DNA from: Planctomycetota bacterium
GTDB lineage: Bacteria > Planctomycetota > SZUA-567
NCBI GenBank assembly: GCA_020060765.1
Contig: JAGUZQ010000046.1
Location: forward strand, 1 to 50,590
Reading direction: 5' to 3'
Length of the DNA: 50,590 nucleotides
Below are positions 24,882-33,187 of this stretch, one piece after another. Position 1 is the stretch's first letter; the number at the start of each line of letters is the position of its first letter. The notes under the pieces were generated by a model. The model was given only the letters and a program-made list of their open reading frames with translations. It had not been told where the DNA came from and did not search any database. The position numbers and the translations under genes are program-made.

Positions 24882-26369
24882 TCAATCCAGTTCCTCCCCG
24901 CTGCCGTGCGGAGTTTTTTCCCAATAGAACGGAGCGGTAATCAGTTGCAGCGCGCCTTTCCAGGCGCCGATACTGAGCATGAGCCAGTACAACGGAGTAA
25001 GCAGGCACCACGGAATCAGGCGGTAGTTTTTCCGCGGCAGACACGCCAGCATCGCCGCGAGGATGAACGCGGCGTTTCCCGCCAGAAACGAAACCAGCGC
25101 GATAATCAGCACGCCCAGCGGAAAGAAATCGCTGACCCACGCGTGCCGCGTCGCCAGCCAGAACACCGTCAGCGCCCAGTACACCGGATTCACCAGCAGC
25201 ACGAAACACGTCGCCCCGAACAGAAAATGAAAGTGCAGAGTCTTCGCCAGACCCATCGTCCGCACCAGCCGCCGCTGCTGGCGGAGGTGGACGAGATAGG
25301 TCTGAATGTAACCCTTGATCCAGCGGCTGCGCTGAAGTATCCACGGAATCACCCGGTCGGTGGCTTCCTCCCAAGTGGTGGAGTCAAGCAGCCCTACCCG
25401 ATAACCGTGCATGTAAATCCGGATACCCAGGTCGCAGTCCTCCGTCACGTTGAACGGGTCCCAGCCCTTCAGTTCCCGCAGCGCCTCGACAGGGAAATGG
25501 TTGGAGGTGCCACCCAGGGGAACGGGCGCGTCAAGCTGGCTCAGGCCGTGCAGGGAAAAATCGAACCAGGAGGAATAGTCGATCGTGAACAGGCGCGTGA
25601 GCCAGTTCCGGTCGGAGTTATAATAATTAAGGCCGGCCTGCAGACAGACCACGCGCGGGTCGCCCTGAGCAAAGGCGCGCGCCGCTTTTTTCAACTGGTC
25701 GAACTCCGGCCGGTCCTCCGCGTCGTAGATGACCAGGTATTTTCCGGTGGCGAAACGCAGGCCGTAGTTGCAGGCCTTGGGCTTGGTGCGGGGGAAGCTT
25801 GCGGGCACGCGGATCACCTCGAACTGCGGCTGCAACTCGATAGACGCCAGCGCCTCCAGCGTCTGCGGGTCATCCTCCTCCGCCAGCAGCAGCACCTGCA
25901 TTCTGCCGCGCGGGTAATCCATTTTTTCCAGATGCTTTACCAGATAGAGCGAAGACGCCTGCTCCTTGTACAGCGGCACCATTACCGTATAGGACGGCCA
26001 TTCCGCCATATCTTCCGGCATCTGGCCGCGCTGCGAGCGTTCCAAGGAGACGAACTGGATAAAGAGCTTGTACTGGGAAAAAACCAGGTACAGCAGCAGG
26101 CAGGCGAGATTGATCGCCATCAGCGTTCCCGGCGCGTCGCGCAGGAGCGCTATGGTCAAGGCGGCGAGCGCGACCAGCGCCAGCAGTTTCTGTCCCCGGG
26201 CAAGCACTGTCCGGGCATTGGGAAACGGCAGATCGCGCAGCACCCAGCCGGGAACGCCCAGCCTGACTGCCGCTGGCTTGGCGTCGCTCCCGCCGGAAAG
26301 CGCGGAATGACGGCCTGACTGCCGTGCCGCCTTGCTTTTTTTTCCGGAAATACGTCTGGGGTTATCCAT
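24882..26369 (-). CDS. processive-type family 2 glycosyltransferase (cellulose/hyaluronan synthase fold)
   Basis: A 495-aa membrane glycosyltransferase. Two N-terminal membrane helices come before the GT-A catalytic domain (VMVPLYKE start). The D,D,D,QxxRW signature is complete: LLLAEEDD, DAED at 216-219, GGTSNHF acceptor loop, TED at 309-311 and QRSRW at 346-350. At least three C-terminal membrane helices follow, which would form the translocation channel in this fold. Such enzymes polymerise beta-linked sugars from UDP- or GDP-sugars and push the chain across the membrane. No C-terminal PilZ domain is present. The product cannot be told from sequence. Confidence 0.88.
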   Translation of the reverse strand: MDNPRRISGKKSKAARQSGRHSALSGGSDAKPAAVRLGVPGWVLRDLPFPNARTVLARGQKLLALVALAALTIALLRDAPGTLMAINLACLLLYLVFSQYKLFIQFVSLERSQRGQMPEDMAEWPSYTVMVPLYKEQASSLYLVKHLEKMDYPRGRMQVLLLAEEDDPQTLEALASIELQPQFEVIRVPASFPRTKPKACNYGLRFATGKYLVIYDAEDRPEFDQLKKAARAFAQGDPRVVCLQAGLNYYNSDRNWLTRLFTIDYSSWFDFSLHGLSQLDAPVPLGGTSNHFPVEALRELKGWDPFNVTEDCDLGIRIYMHGYRVGLLDSTTWEEATDRVIPWILQRSRWIKGYIQTYLVHLRQQRRLVRTMGLAKTLHFHFLFGATCFVLLVNPVYWALTVFWLATRHAWVSDFFPLGVLIIALVSFLAGNAAFILAAMLACLPRKNYRLIPWCLLTPLYWLMLSIGAWKGALQLITAPFYWEKTPHGSGEELD

Positions 26370-26463
26370 AAGCTGAGGCCGTAATCTCTATTGTATATAC
26401 TATACATATTATTTTATCGGGAAGATTGCAAGCCGAACTTGTGAGTTTTGCGCTGCGCGTGGG

Positions 26464-26493
26464 TTGATGGCTGATAAGCCAGTCAGCCATCAA
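26464..26493. repeat. short inverted repeat, GGCT/AGCC family
   Basis: TTGATGGCT (26464-26472) is inverted as AGCCATCAA (26485-26493). Seventeen bases, ATAAGCCAGTCAGCCAT (26474-26490), are identical at 33068-33084. The element lies in the divergent gap between the GT2 gene and the nucleotidyltransferase gene. Confidence 0.5.
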
Positions 26494-26511
26494 GCCAATC
26501 ACCGATTTTCC

Positions 26512-26540
26512 TTGAGCCCTGCCCCGCGAACCGCTAGACT
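26512..26540 (+). promoter_or_regulatory. possible promoter of the nucleotidyltransferase gene
   Basis: TTGAGC (26512-26517) and TAGACT (26535-26540) are 17 bp apart, 36 bp before the start codon. Each hexamer matches the sigma-70 consensus at four of six bases, so this is only a plausible site. Confidence 0.35.
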
Positions 26541-26575
26541 TGTTTTGTTGCCGAATTCAGCCCAGGGAGACAGCC

Positions 26576-27073
26576 ATGCAGGATTACGCCAAGATCGTTT
26601 CATTCGAGGAATTCGACCGGCTTCGCGACACGCTCGGAAAAATCGTCTGCACTTCCGGCGGGTACGACCCGATCCATCCCGGTCACGCCACCTGCATTAT
26701 CGAATCGAAAAAATACGGCGATACGCTGGTGGTGGTGGTCAACGGCGACGCGTTTCTCCGGAACAAAAAGGGGAAGAACTTCCAGGATATGAACACGCGC
26801 TGCATGCTGGTAAGCTGCATCCGCGCGGTCGATTACGTCATTCCCTTCGAAATCGAGAACGACCAGACCGTGTGCGAAGCGTTGCGGCGGGTGCGCCCAC
26901 ACATCTTCACCAAGGGCGGCGACCGCACCGATTACACCAATATTCCCGAATGGCAGGTCTGTCAGGATTTGCACATCGAGCTCGTACCGCAGGTAGGCTT
27001 GCAGAAGGAATGGTCAAGCAGCGATTTCCTGAAGGATTGGGGCGAATTCTGGCGACGGACGCACGTCCTCTAG
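26576..27073 (+). CDS. cytidylyltransferase-like nucleotidyltransferase (RfaE2/HldE C-terminal type)
   Basis: A 165-aa nucleotidyltransferase of the HIGH superfamily. The active-site loop is GGYDPIHPGHATCI; further landmarks are VVVVNGD, KNFQDMNTRCMLVSCIRAVDYV in parts, and FTKGGDRTDYTNIPE, the KGGDR stretch seen in ADP-heptose synthase. SSSD near the C-terminus fits the usual ST-ST ending. The family joins a nucleotide to a sugar phosphate or alcohol phosphate. The KGGDR motif favours heptose-1-phosphate adenylyltransferase, but glycerol-3-phosphate cytidylyltransferase-like activity is possible. The start is the ATG at 26576, preceded by AGGGAGA; upstream in-frame codons have no ribosome site. 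It is one of the few plus-strand genes here. Confidence 0.82.
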   Translation: MQDYAKIVSFEEFDRLRDTLGKIVCTSGGYDPIHPGHATCIIESKKYGDTLVVVVNGDAFLRNKKGKNFQDMNTRCMLVSCIRAVDYVIPFEIENDQTVCEALRRVRPHIFTKGGDRTDYTNIPEWQVCQDLHIELVPQVGLQKEWSSSDFLKDWGEFWRRTHVL

Positions 27074-27126
27074 TGCCAAGACGTTGAGTAAGTACAGAGC
27101 AGCCGCTTGTCCATTAAATATCCGAA

Positions 27127-27254
27127 CGTCATTACCGCGGAGGCGGGAATCCAGGAGGTATTGCGTACGGGGTCACCGCTGAATTCCCGCCTGCGCGGGA
27201 ATGACGATTTGTAAGTTTGATTGTGAAATCGAACAATTTTCCTTAACCAAACCG
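27127..27254. repeat. MITE-like element, degenerate copy
   Basis: The core palindrome (27127-27206, CGTCATTACCGCGG ... CGCGGGAATGACG) has the same TATTGCGTACGG centre as the copy at 23411. The right end (TTTTCCTTAACCAAACCG) matches the family. The left end is not clear; a degraded ACGTTGAGTAAG lies near 27080. It sits between the nucleotidyltransferase and the convergent receiver gene. Confidence 0.65.
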
Positions 27255-27261
27255 CTTACAT

Positions 27262-27639
27262 CTACCCCTTGCCGAACAGTTTTTCCAGCACGAACAATAG
27301 TTTCTTTTCCAACGCTCCCCGCTCGGGGGTGACGACGATGATGTCTTTCACGCCAAGTTCTTTGAGCGCTTTGACGCGGTCGGGATGGTCGGGGTCGCTG
27401 CTGAGGACGACTACAGGCACATTCATTTTCTGCGCGGTCCCGGTGCGGAGAAATTCCACCCCATCCATTTCCGGCATGATGATGTCCAGCAGTATGCAGT
27501 CGGGCTTTTGCTGCTGCAAGGCTTCCAGGCCCAGCCTTCCGTTTTCCGCCGAAATCACGCCGTAGCCGCCTGATTCCAGTATCCGACCGATACGCTTGAT
27601 AAAGAGCGGCGAGTCATTTATTATCAGTATGTTTTTCAA
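27262..27639 (-). CDS. single-domain response regulator lacking the conserved lysine
   Basis: A 125-aa receiver protein. It keeps D9 and the phospho-acceptor D52 (LLDIIMPEMDG), but the first acidic residue is N8 and the usual lysine before the last conserved proline is replaced: VVTPERG has T104-P105. That lysine normally couples phosphorylation to the switch, so signalling may be altered or it may act as a docking receiver. The start is a TTG at 27639, seven bases after GGAGG; that ribosome site overlaps the stop region of the permease gene 13 bp upstream, so translation is likely coupled. It may sense or adjust the permease-EIIA protein made from the same message. Confidence 0.88.
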   Translation of the reverse strand: MKNILIINDSPLFIKRIGRILESGGYGVISAENGRLGLEALQQQKPDCILLDIIMPEMDGVEFLRTGTAQKMNVPVVVLSSDPDHPDRVKALKELGVKDIIVVTPERGALEKKLLFVLEKLFGKG

Positions 27640-27652
27640 AACTACGCCTCCG

Positions 27653-29518
27653 CTATTTCCTGTTGCGCCTGGTGATGATAACCAGATCGCGAAGCTGGCT
27701 GTCGCTGTTGGCCTCGTTCCACCGCTCCCTGAATTCCGGCTCCTGCACGATATGCGCGATATTCATCAGGCATTTCAGGTGAAAATTGCGCTCGTCTTCC
27801 GTGCCCAGCAAGACGAACGCCATTGTAACCGGCGAGTGGATTTCGTCGAAAAAGATCCCCTCCCGCGCCCGCACCATAGCCATGATGAATTTCTTTTCCC
27901 CCGGCACCAGCAAATGGGGAATCGCCAGCCCCTGCTCCATCACCGTGCTCGAATTCCGTTCTCTTTCGATAAACATTTCATTGAGTTTTTGTTTATCCAA
28001 CCCAGCCGCTTCTGACAGGTTTCCCGCCATTAGCGCGAAAAAGTCTTCGGCAGAAGTCTTTTTCTCCAAATCAAATACCAGACAGTCGCGCACCAGTCCG
28101 TCGAACCGATCCATCGCATTGTTGTTGCGCTCCAGCGCCATCCAGACCAGTTCCTCCTCCAGGTTGGCGCGGCGCATGTCTTGGGAAAAGGTCTGCTTGA
28201 CCAGGTGAGCCAGCGCCCCCTCCCGGTCGACGCGGCGGTGGACGTAACCGATATACCAGACGCAGGCGACCAGCGCAAACCCCAGGGTCAGCAACAGGGG
28301 GACTTTTCCCATTTCGACCAGGACGAAGGCATACGTTATAATCGCGACTATTTGCATATACGGATAACCCGGCGCGCGGAACACCGGTCGGTAACTCTGG
28401 AAGCGCGACTGCCGCATGATAATCAGCGCCACATTGACGAACAGGAACATCAGGATCATCATGGTAGACGCGGTCTTGACCAGATTTTCCAGGTCAAGCG
28501 TGACAATCAGCGCGATCATGATTCCCGAGGTAGCCAGCAGCGAATTACGGGGAATGCCGGTCTCGGGAGTTGTCCGGGAAAACCATTCCGGCACCAGCCC
28601 GTCGCGGCTCATCGCCAGCGGCGAACGGGACGAGGCGAACAACCCCGCGTTAGCGGTGGTGATGAAAGCAGCCATCGCGCCTATCTCCAGCAGCCATTTT
28701 CCGACCGAGCCGAAATTCCGCGCCGCGCCCAATGCCAGCGGCGCATAGGAATCCGCCAGTTCCGTCGGCTCCAGAATGCCCACCGTCACCCAGATCGAGG
28801 CGATATACAGGATATTGACCACGATAAACGCCAGGATCATTCCCCAGGGCAGATTGCGACCGGGATTTTTCACTTCCTCCGCCACGCCCGCCACCTTGGT
28901 CAGGCCGCCGTAGGAAACGAAGACCATGCCCGCGACTCCCAGCATGGACGAAAAGCCCTTGTCCATGAAACCGCCGAAGCGTTCTACCCGGATATGCTCC
29001 GCGCCCAAAAGTATGTAAATAATTACAATGACTATCAGGATGGCGACGAGGATATTCTGGAACCGTACGCTTTCATGCACACCCACCAGATTGATGACTG
29101 TAAAAAACACGCATCCCGCCGCCGCCACCGAGCGGATAACCACCTGCTGGTGAAAGGGTGAAAGGTCGGGAAACAGCACCGCCACCGCCGCGCCGATGCC
29201 CACCAGCGCGAAAGCGGCCTTCAACGCGACGGAAAACCAGTTAAGCAGTCCCGCCAGCGTTCCCGCCAGCGGCCCCAGGCTGCGCTCCACGAAAAAGTAC
29301 GTCCCGCCCGAACGCGGCATGGCGGTGGCCATTTCCGATTGCGCCAGCATCGCGGGAATAATCATCAATCCGGCCAAAGTGTACGAGAGTATCATGGCCG
29401 GCCCCGCCTTGGCGAAAGCCAGCCCCGGCAGCACGAACAGGCCGGAACTTATCATCGCCCCGGCTGCGATACTGAAAACGCCTGGCATACCGATATGTTT
29501 CTGGAGGTTTGATCCCAT
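27653..29518 (-). CDS. APC-family amino acid permease fused to a PTS EIIA-like domain
   Basis: A 621-aa protein. Residues 1 to about 430 are an APC-superfamily transporter with twelve hydrophobic segments (IAAGAMISSGLFVLPG substrate loop, PRSGGTYFFVERSLG). A hydrophilic linker leads to a C-terminal PTS EIIA type-2-like domain (about 475-620) with the phospho-histidine position kept at H535 in GLAIPHLLVPGEKK. EIIA-type domains on permeases are thought to control transport by phosphorylation or metabolite sensing. Start: ATG at 29518 (MGSNLQKH); an in-frame TTG at 29524 is better placed behind AGGAG, so either is possible. The downstream receiver gene is translationally coupled. Confidence 0.88.
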   Translation of the reverse strand: MGSNLQKHIGMPGVFSIAAGAMISSGLFVLPGLAFAKAGPAMILSYTLAGLMIIPAMLAQSEMATAMPRSGGTYFFVERSLGPLAGTLAGLLNWFSVALKAAFALVGIGAAVAVLFPDLSPFHQQVVIRSVAAAGCVFFTVINLVGVHESVRFQNILVAILIVIVIIYILLGAEHIRVERFGGFMDKGFSSMLGVAGMVFVSYGGLTKVAGVAEEVKNPGRNLPWGMILAFIVVNILYIASIWVTVGILEPTELADSYAPLALGAARNFGSVGKWLLEIGAMAAFITTANAGLFASSRSPLAMSRDGLVPEWFSRTTPETGIPRNSLLATSGIMIALIVTLDLENLVKTASTMMILMFLFVNVALIIMRQSRFQSYRPVFRAPGYPYMQIVAIITYAFVLVEMGKVPLLLTLGFALVACVWYIGYVHRRVDREGALAHLVKQTFSQDMRRANLEEELVWMALERNNNAMDRFDGLVRDCLVFDLEKKTSAEDFFALMAGNLSEAAGLDKQKLNEMFIERERNSSTVMEQGLAIPHLLVPGEKKFIMAMVRAREGIFFDEIHSPVTMAFVLLGTEDERNFHLKCLMNIAHIVQEPEFRERWNEANSDSQLRDLVIITRRNRK

Positions 29519-29610
29519 AGGCAATACACTCCTATATTTATTGTACATTTAGCAATTTCGCTGCCACATATAACATAAATCTTTTTTTTCGTCTGTAAAT
29601 TTCTGTAAAA

Positions 29611-30558
29611 TCAACGCACGTACGGCGTCTTCCTGCCCTCGACGCGGACTTGCGCGGGACCGCTTTTACGATATTCGGTAGGCGTTATCCCCTCCACCGC
29701 CCGGAACGCGCGGGAAAAACTGTGCACCGTCGCGAAGCCGGTTTTATATGCAACCTCGCTGCAGTTGAGGTCGCTGCCTATCATCAGTTGTTTGGATAGT
29801 TGAATCCGCGCGCGGCGCAGATAATCGCGCGGAGCGCAACCGTAATGCCGCGCGAACAGCCGCCGGAAATAGGCTGGTGACATCCGGCAGAATTCCGCCA
29901 TCTCCTCCACCGTCACCTCTTCCGCGCAATGGGCGCGCATGTAATCAGACGCCTCTTCCAGCAGAGACACATGTTCGTCGTACTCGGGAGAAAGGGCGTT
30001 AAGCCCGCGCAGGATTTCCGCCACCATTTCCAGCAGCAGACCCGACATGCGCAGCGCCGCGTAGGGTTGCGACCGCGCCGCCTCCGCGCAGACGTCGCGG
30101 ATCAGTTGACCCACGCGCTGGTTGGTGAAGGAACGGATTCTTCCGCACAAATTCGACAACACCGGATGAGTCAACGGCGGGTGCAGCAACTGTTTCAATT
30201 CGGATAAATCGAGCGTACCGGCGGGAATGGAAAAATCCCAGTGGCTGATATTCGGGCGATAGACCAGGTCGAAGTGCGCGTAAGGGCAGTGCATGGCGGG
30301 AAGAAAGCCCTCCATCTCATGCGCGGTATCAGGCGGAATCCAGAACAGGTCGCCTTCGCGCGCGTCATACTCCACCCCGCCCACGACAAACCGCCCCTGC
30401 CCCGACGCGATGTAGACGACGAGATAATCCAGGAGTTTCCGCGAACCAATACGCCACGCCCGCCGCCGCGAATCGCCGCAATGACGCAGGTAGGGGCTGA
30501 GTTCAGCCAGCAGTTCTACCCCCGGCGTGAGGCCGGGAATCTGTCCTGGTTCAGGCAT
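29611..30558 (-). CDS. AraC-family transcriptional regulator
   Basis: A 315-aa regulator. The N-terminal half is a cupin-like sensing domain (YDAREGDLFWIPPDTAHEME in parts). The C-terminal 100 residues are the double helix-turn-helix AraC DNA-binding domain (TVEEMAEFCRMSPAYFRRLF; CSEVAYKTGFATVHSFSRAFR; GITPTEYRK). AAAGGA precedes the ATG. It is divergent from the uroporphyrinogen-decarboxylase-like gene across 118 bp, the usual layout of a regulator and its target. This pairing is common in Lentisphaerota genomes, often for uptake or degradation of sugars; the effector is unknown. Confidence 0.92.
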   Translation of the reverse strand: MPEPGQIPGLTPGVELLAELSPYLRHCGDSRRRAWRIGSRKLLDYLVVYIASGQGRFVVGGVEYDAREGDLFWIPPDTAHEMEGFLPAMHCPYAHFDLVYRPNISHWDFSIPAGTLDLSELKQLLHPPLTHPVLSNLCGRIRSFTNQRVGQLIRDVCAEAARSQPYAALRMSGLLLEMVAEILRGLNALSPEYDEHVSLLEEASDYMRAHCAEEVTVEEMAEFCRMSPAYFRRLFARHYGCAPRDYLRRARIQLSKQLMIGSDLNCSEVAYKTGFATVHSFSRAFRAVEGITPTEYRKSGPAQVRVEGRKTPYVR

Positions 30559-30607
30559 GGGAAAATCCTTTAGTAGCGATTGGGGTACACTATAATTGCT
30601 TCGGGAA

Positions 30608-30636
30608 ACGACAGCGCCTGTTTAATGCGGTATAAT
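30608..30636 (+). promoter_or_regulatory. promoter of the uroporphyrinogen-decarboxylase-like gene
   Basis: A perfect -10 box TATAAT (30631-30636) lies 17 bp after ACGACA (30608-30613), a weak -35 box. A strong -10 with a poor -35 fits a promoter that needs an activator, and the divergent AraC gene is the obvious candidate. The start codon follows about 40 bp later. Confidence 0.6.
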
Positions 30637-30676
30637 CCCTATAAATAAATTATATTTCCCCGAAAAGGAGCTGGCA

Positions 30677-31774
30677 ATGGAAATCATGGAAAAATCTTTA
30701 GAGGTACCTGTCTACAACCGCACGGCTGACTTTTCCCAGTTGCTGAAAGTGCTGCGGCGCGAGCGGCCCGACCGACCGACGCTGTTCGAGTTTTTCCTGA
30801 ACGAAAAGCTGTACCAGCGGCTGGCGGGAGGCGAAGCCTGCGCGAATGGCTATAACGTCGACCGCCTGCGCTGGCTGGTAAAGGCCTTTAGCCGGGCGGG
30901 ATACGATTACACCATGTTTCACGGCTCAAACATCAGAATGTCCAGGGACAGGCAGAAGAATACGAAATATTTCGACCCCGATTACGGGAAAGGTCGGCGG
31001 GAAGGCGCGCGCGGGCATTCCATGAACGATGGCGCGGTTATTGCCAACCAGGAAAGCTTCGACAGCTTCGACTGGCCGAATCCGGATGATTACGATTATT
31101 CCGCGCTGGAGAAAATCGCGCCCGACCTGCCCGACGGCATGAAACTGCTGGTCTGCGGCCCCGGCGGCGTGCTGGAAAATATCATCAGCCTGTGCGGCTA
31201 CGACAATATCTGTTTCTTGTCATACGACGAGCCGGAATTGCTGGGCGCGATTTTCGACAAGATCGGCGGCGTGCTGCTGCGGCATTACGAAATCGTCTCG
31301 TCCTTCGACACGGTGGGAGCCTGCATCGTGAATGACGACTGGGGCTTCAAGACCCAGCCCATGCTTTCGCCCGACGACATGCGCAGATACGTCACCCCCT
31401 GGCACAAGCGCATGGTGCAGACCATTCACGCCCAGGGCAAACCAGCGATCCTGCATTCCTGCGGCAACTTGAGTACGCTGATGGACGACATCATCGACGA
31501 CCTCGGTTTCGACGCCAAGCATTCCTACGAGGACGCGATCCAGCCGGTCGAGGAAGCGTATAAGCAATACGGCGACCGTATCGCCATCCTCGGCGGCATC
31601 GACCTGGATTTCGTCTGCCGCTCGACGCCGGAACAGGTCTACGCGCGGTCGAAAAAAATGCTGGCGCTTTCCGCCGACCGGGGAGGCTACGCCCTCGGCA
31701 CCGGCAACAGCGTCCCCGACTACACCCCGGACGAAAACTATTTCGCCATGACCCGCGCCGTGCTGGAGGAATGA
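30677..31774 (+). CDS. uroporphyrinogen decarboxylase-family protein (MtaA/CmuA-like)
   Basis: A 365-aa TIM-barrel protein of the URO-D superfamily. Landmarks: PTLFEFFLNEKLY, VCGPGGVLENIISLCGYD in parts, NDDWGFKTQPMLSPDDMRRYV, the zinc-type ILHSCGN motif, and AILGGIDLDFVCRSTPEQV. True HemE and methyltransferase relatives (MtaA, CmuA) share the fold. No heme or methanogenesis genes are nearby, so heme synthesis is unlikely. Large families of such proteins in Lentisphaerota and Bacteroidota sit beside AraC regulators and have no established substrate. GGAG seven bases before the first ATG supports the start; a second ATG three codons on is less well placed. Confidence 0.85.
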   Translation: MEIMEKSLEVPVYNRTADFSQLLKVLRRERPDRPTLFEFFLNEKLYQRLAGGEACANGYNVDRLRWLVKAFSRAGYDYTMFHGSNIRMSRDRQKNTKYFDPDYGKGRREGARGHSMNDGAVIANQESFDSFDWPNPDDYDYSALEKIAPDLPDGMKLLVCGPGGVLENIISLCGYDNICFLSYDEPELLGAIFDKIGGVLLRHYEIVSSFDTVGACIVNDDWGFKTQPMLSPDDMRRYVTPWHKRMVQTIHAQGKPAILHSCGNLSTLMDDIIDDLGFDAKHSYEDAIQPVEEAYKQYGDRIAILGGIDLDFVCRSTPEQVYARSKKMLALSADRGGYALGTGNSVPDYTPDENYFAMTRAVLEE

Positions 31775-31807
31775 ACATGTTTCGCGAAAGGATGTGTAGC
31801 TTATAAT

Positions 31808-31830
31808 GCCTGCGCGGGAATGACGAATCG
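31808..31830. repeat. half of the CGCGGGAATGACG repeat
   Basis: CCTGCGCGGGAATGACG followed by AATCG is one arm of the core palindrome found in the MITE-like elements. No matching arm or terminal repeat is seen nearby, so it is a fragment in the gap between the URO-D-like gene and nrnA. Confidence 0.5.
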
Positions 31831-31879
31831 TTTATCGATCAGTAAACACGTAAGGATCAGATCATAAGCGGCGAATATC

Positions 31880-32869
31880 TCATTTCCCACCCGGCGAACT
31901 GAACCAGATGGCATGAATCCGTTCCAGCACCTTTTCCCGAGCCTGGGCAATAGTGCCAGCGACCTTGCAACCGGCCGCGCGGGCGTGTCCGCCGCCGCCG
32001 AAGCCCTTGCATAGCTTGGTGGCGTCGTAGGGCGGAATCGTGCGCACGCTGACCTTGATGAATTCGGAATTGACGAACTCGTAGAAAAACAGGGCGATCT
32101 TCACCCCGACAATCGAGCGGGGGAGATTGATGATGTCCTGCGCGTTTTCCGCGCTGCATCTTAATTCCGCCAAGTCCTCCCGCGTGAGGGAGACGCTGGC
32201 GACCTGGCCGTTTTCCTCCAGTTGCAAAGTCTGCATCGCCCGCCGGGTCAGTTCGAATTCCTTCAGCGGCACCGACTGGTAGACGTTCCTCTCCACCACA
32301 TCGCAACGCGCGCCCAGCTCCAGCAACTCCGCGCCGATACGCATGACTCCTGGATTGGTGTTTTCAAAACAGAACCGGCCGGTATCGGTCAGCATCGCCA
32401 CCCACATCGCCTCGGCTGCGCCGGGCGAGATTTCCCACCCAGCTTGCCGCGCGAGGCGGAACACCATTTCCCCGCATGAACTCGCGTGCTCGTCCACCCA
32501 GTTCACCGTGCCGAACAGGGTGTTGGAGGCGTGATGGTCGATATTCAAGATCGGCACCTTGCCGGGGGCGACTTCGGAGAATTTGCCTATTCTGTCGAAA
32601 TTGCCGCAGTCCAGCGCCACCAGCGCATCGGCGCCGTCGAGCCAGTTTTCCGTCGGCGCGGCGATTTCGCCTTCCTCCAGCATAAACGAATATCGCGGAT
32701 GTACTGGCTGCAAACCGACGATGCGTGCGTTAATGCCAGCCCCGTTAAGGACGCGCCTGAGCGCCACCGCCGCCCCCAACGCGTCGCCGTCGGGACGCTC
32801 GTGGGCAGTGACGACTACGCTTTTTTTGCCTTGCAAAAATTCTAGCGCTTCTTCCAGACGATTTGACAA
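31880..32869 (-). CDS. nrnA: bifunctional oligoribonuclease/PAP phosphatase
   Basis: A DHH-DHHA1 phosphoesterase. The N-terminal DHH domain has VVVTAHERPDGDALGAA, ALDCGNFDRIG, the name-giving NIDHHASN and AMLTDTGRFCFENT; the C-terminal DHHA1 domain has GFGGGGHARAAG. NrnA removes the last short RNA oligomers and hydrolyses pAp to AMP. Start choice: the first in-frame ATG (32902) lies inside a TATAAT box, while a TTG at 32869 (next codons SNRLEEAL) has AAGGAG just before it and matches where relatives usually begin. I use the TTG, giving 329 aa. It is transcribed away from the A2M gene. Confidence 0.92.
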   Translation of the reverse strand: MSNRLEEALEFLQGKKSVVVTAHERPDGDALGAAVALRRVLNGAGINARIVGLQPVHPRYSFMLEEGEIAAPTENWLDGADALVALDCGNFDRIGKFSEVAPGKVPILNIDHHASNTLFGTVNWVDEHASSCGEMVFRLARQAGWEISPGAAEAMWVAMLTDTGRFCFENTNPGVMRIGAELLELGARCDVVERNVYQSVPLKEFELTRRAMQTLQLEENGQVASVSLTREDLAELRCSAENAQDIINLPRSIVGVKIALFFYEFVNSEFIKVSVRTIPPYDATKLCKGFGGGGHARAAGCKVAGTIAQAREKVLERIHAIWFSSPGGK

Positions 32870-32900
32870 AGGCGCTCCTTGCTCAAGTTGGTTGCGCGAC

Positions 32901-32928
32901 ATTATACAAAAACCGCGCCTGATTACAA
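32901..32928 (-). promoter_or_regulatory. promoter of nrnA
   Basis: On the minus strand, TTGTAA (32923-32928) and a perfect TATAAT (32901-32906) are 16 bp apart. Transcription would begin near 32893, downstream of the ATG at 32902, leaving a leader of about 25 nt before the TTG start at 32869. This independently supports the TTG start. Confidence 0.55.
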
Positions 32929-32993
32929 CAGCGGCAACGGCTTGACGGATTTATGCAGGGCTATCGCATCTAAATATGCTTGTAAATCAGGTT

Positions 32994-33086
32994 TAATGGC
33001 TGAATGGCTCAGTGGCGAAATGACTTCGCGCTTTCAAGGTTCAAGCCGAATACCAGGAATCAAGCTAATAAGCCAGTCAGCCATTA
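32994..33086. repeat. inverted-repeat element, GGCT/AGCC family
   Basis: TAATGGCTGA (32994-33003) is inverted as TCAGCCATTA (33077-33086). It shares 17 identical bases with the element at 26464-26493 (33068-33084). Similar arms bound the element at 7364-7442. No coding capacity. Confidence 0.5.
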
Positions 33087-33151
33087 GGCCATCCAGCCTA
33101 AACCGAGGATGTTTCGCGTTATTTAAGATGCGATTGCCCTGGGGGTTCTTT

Positions 33152-33187
33152 GCATCGTCATTCCTGCGAAGGCAGGAATGACGATGC
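33152..33187. repeat. perfect palindromic hairpin, MITE-core family
   Basis: GCATCGTCATTCCTGC (33152-33167) and its exact complement (33172-33187) form a 16-bp stem with a GAAG loop. It is the single-hairpin version of the CGTCATTCC...GGAATGACG core of the larger elements. A stem this strong upstream of the A2M gene could act as a transcript processing or termination signal; this is not shown. Confidence 0.7.

Noticed and set aside
24880..25374. 165-codon N-terminal extension of the membrane-protein gene
   Set aside because: It lies wholly inside the GT2 gene in another frame and has no ribosome site; the ATG at 24879 follows the GT2 stop.
32879..33181. 100-codon plus-strand frame between nrnA and A2M
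   Set aside because: It runs through two repeat elements and ends in the repeat-derived SFLRRQE; no ribosome site.
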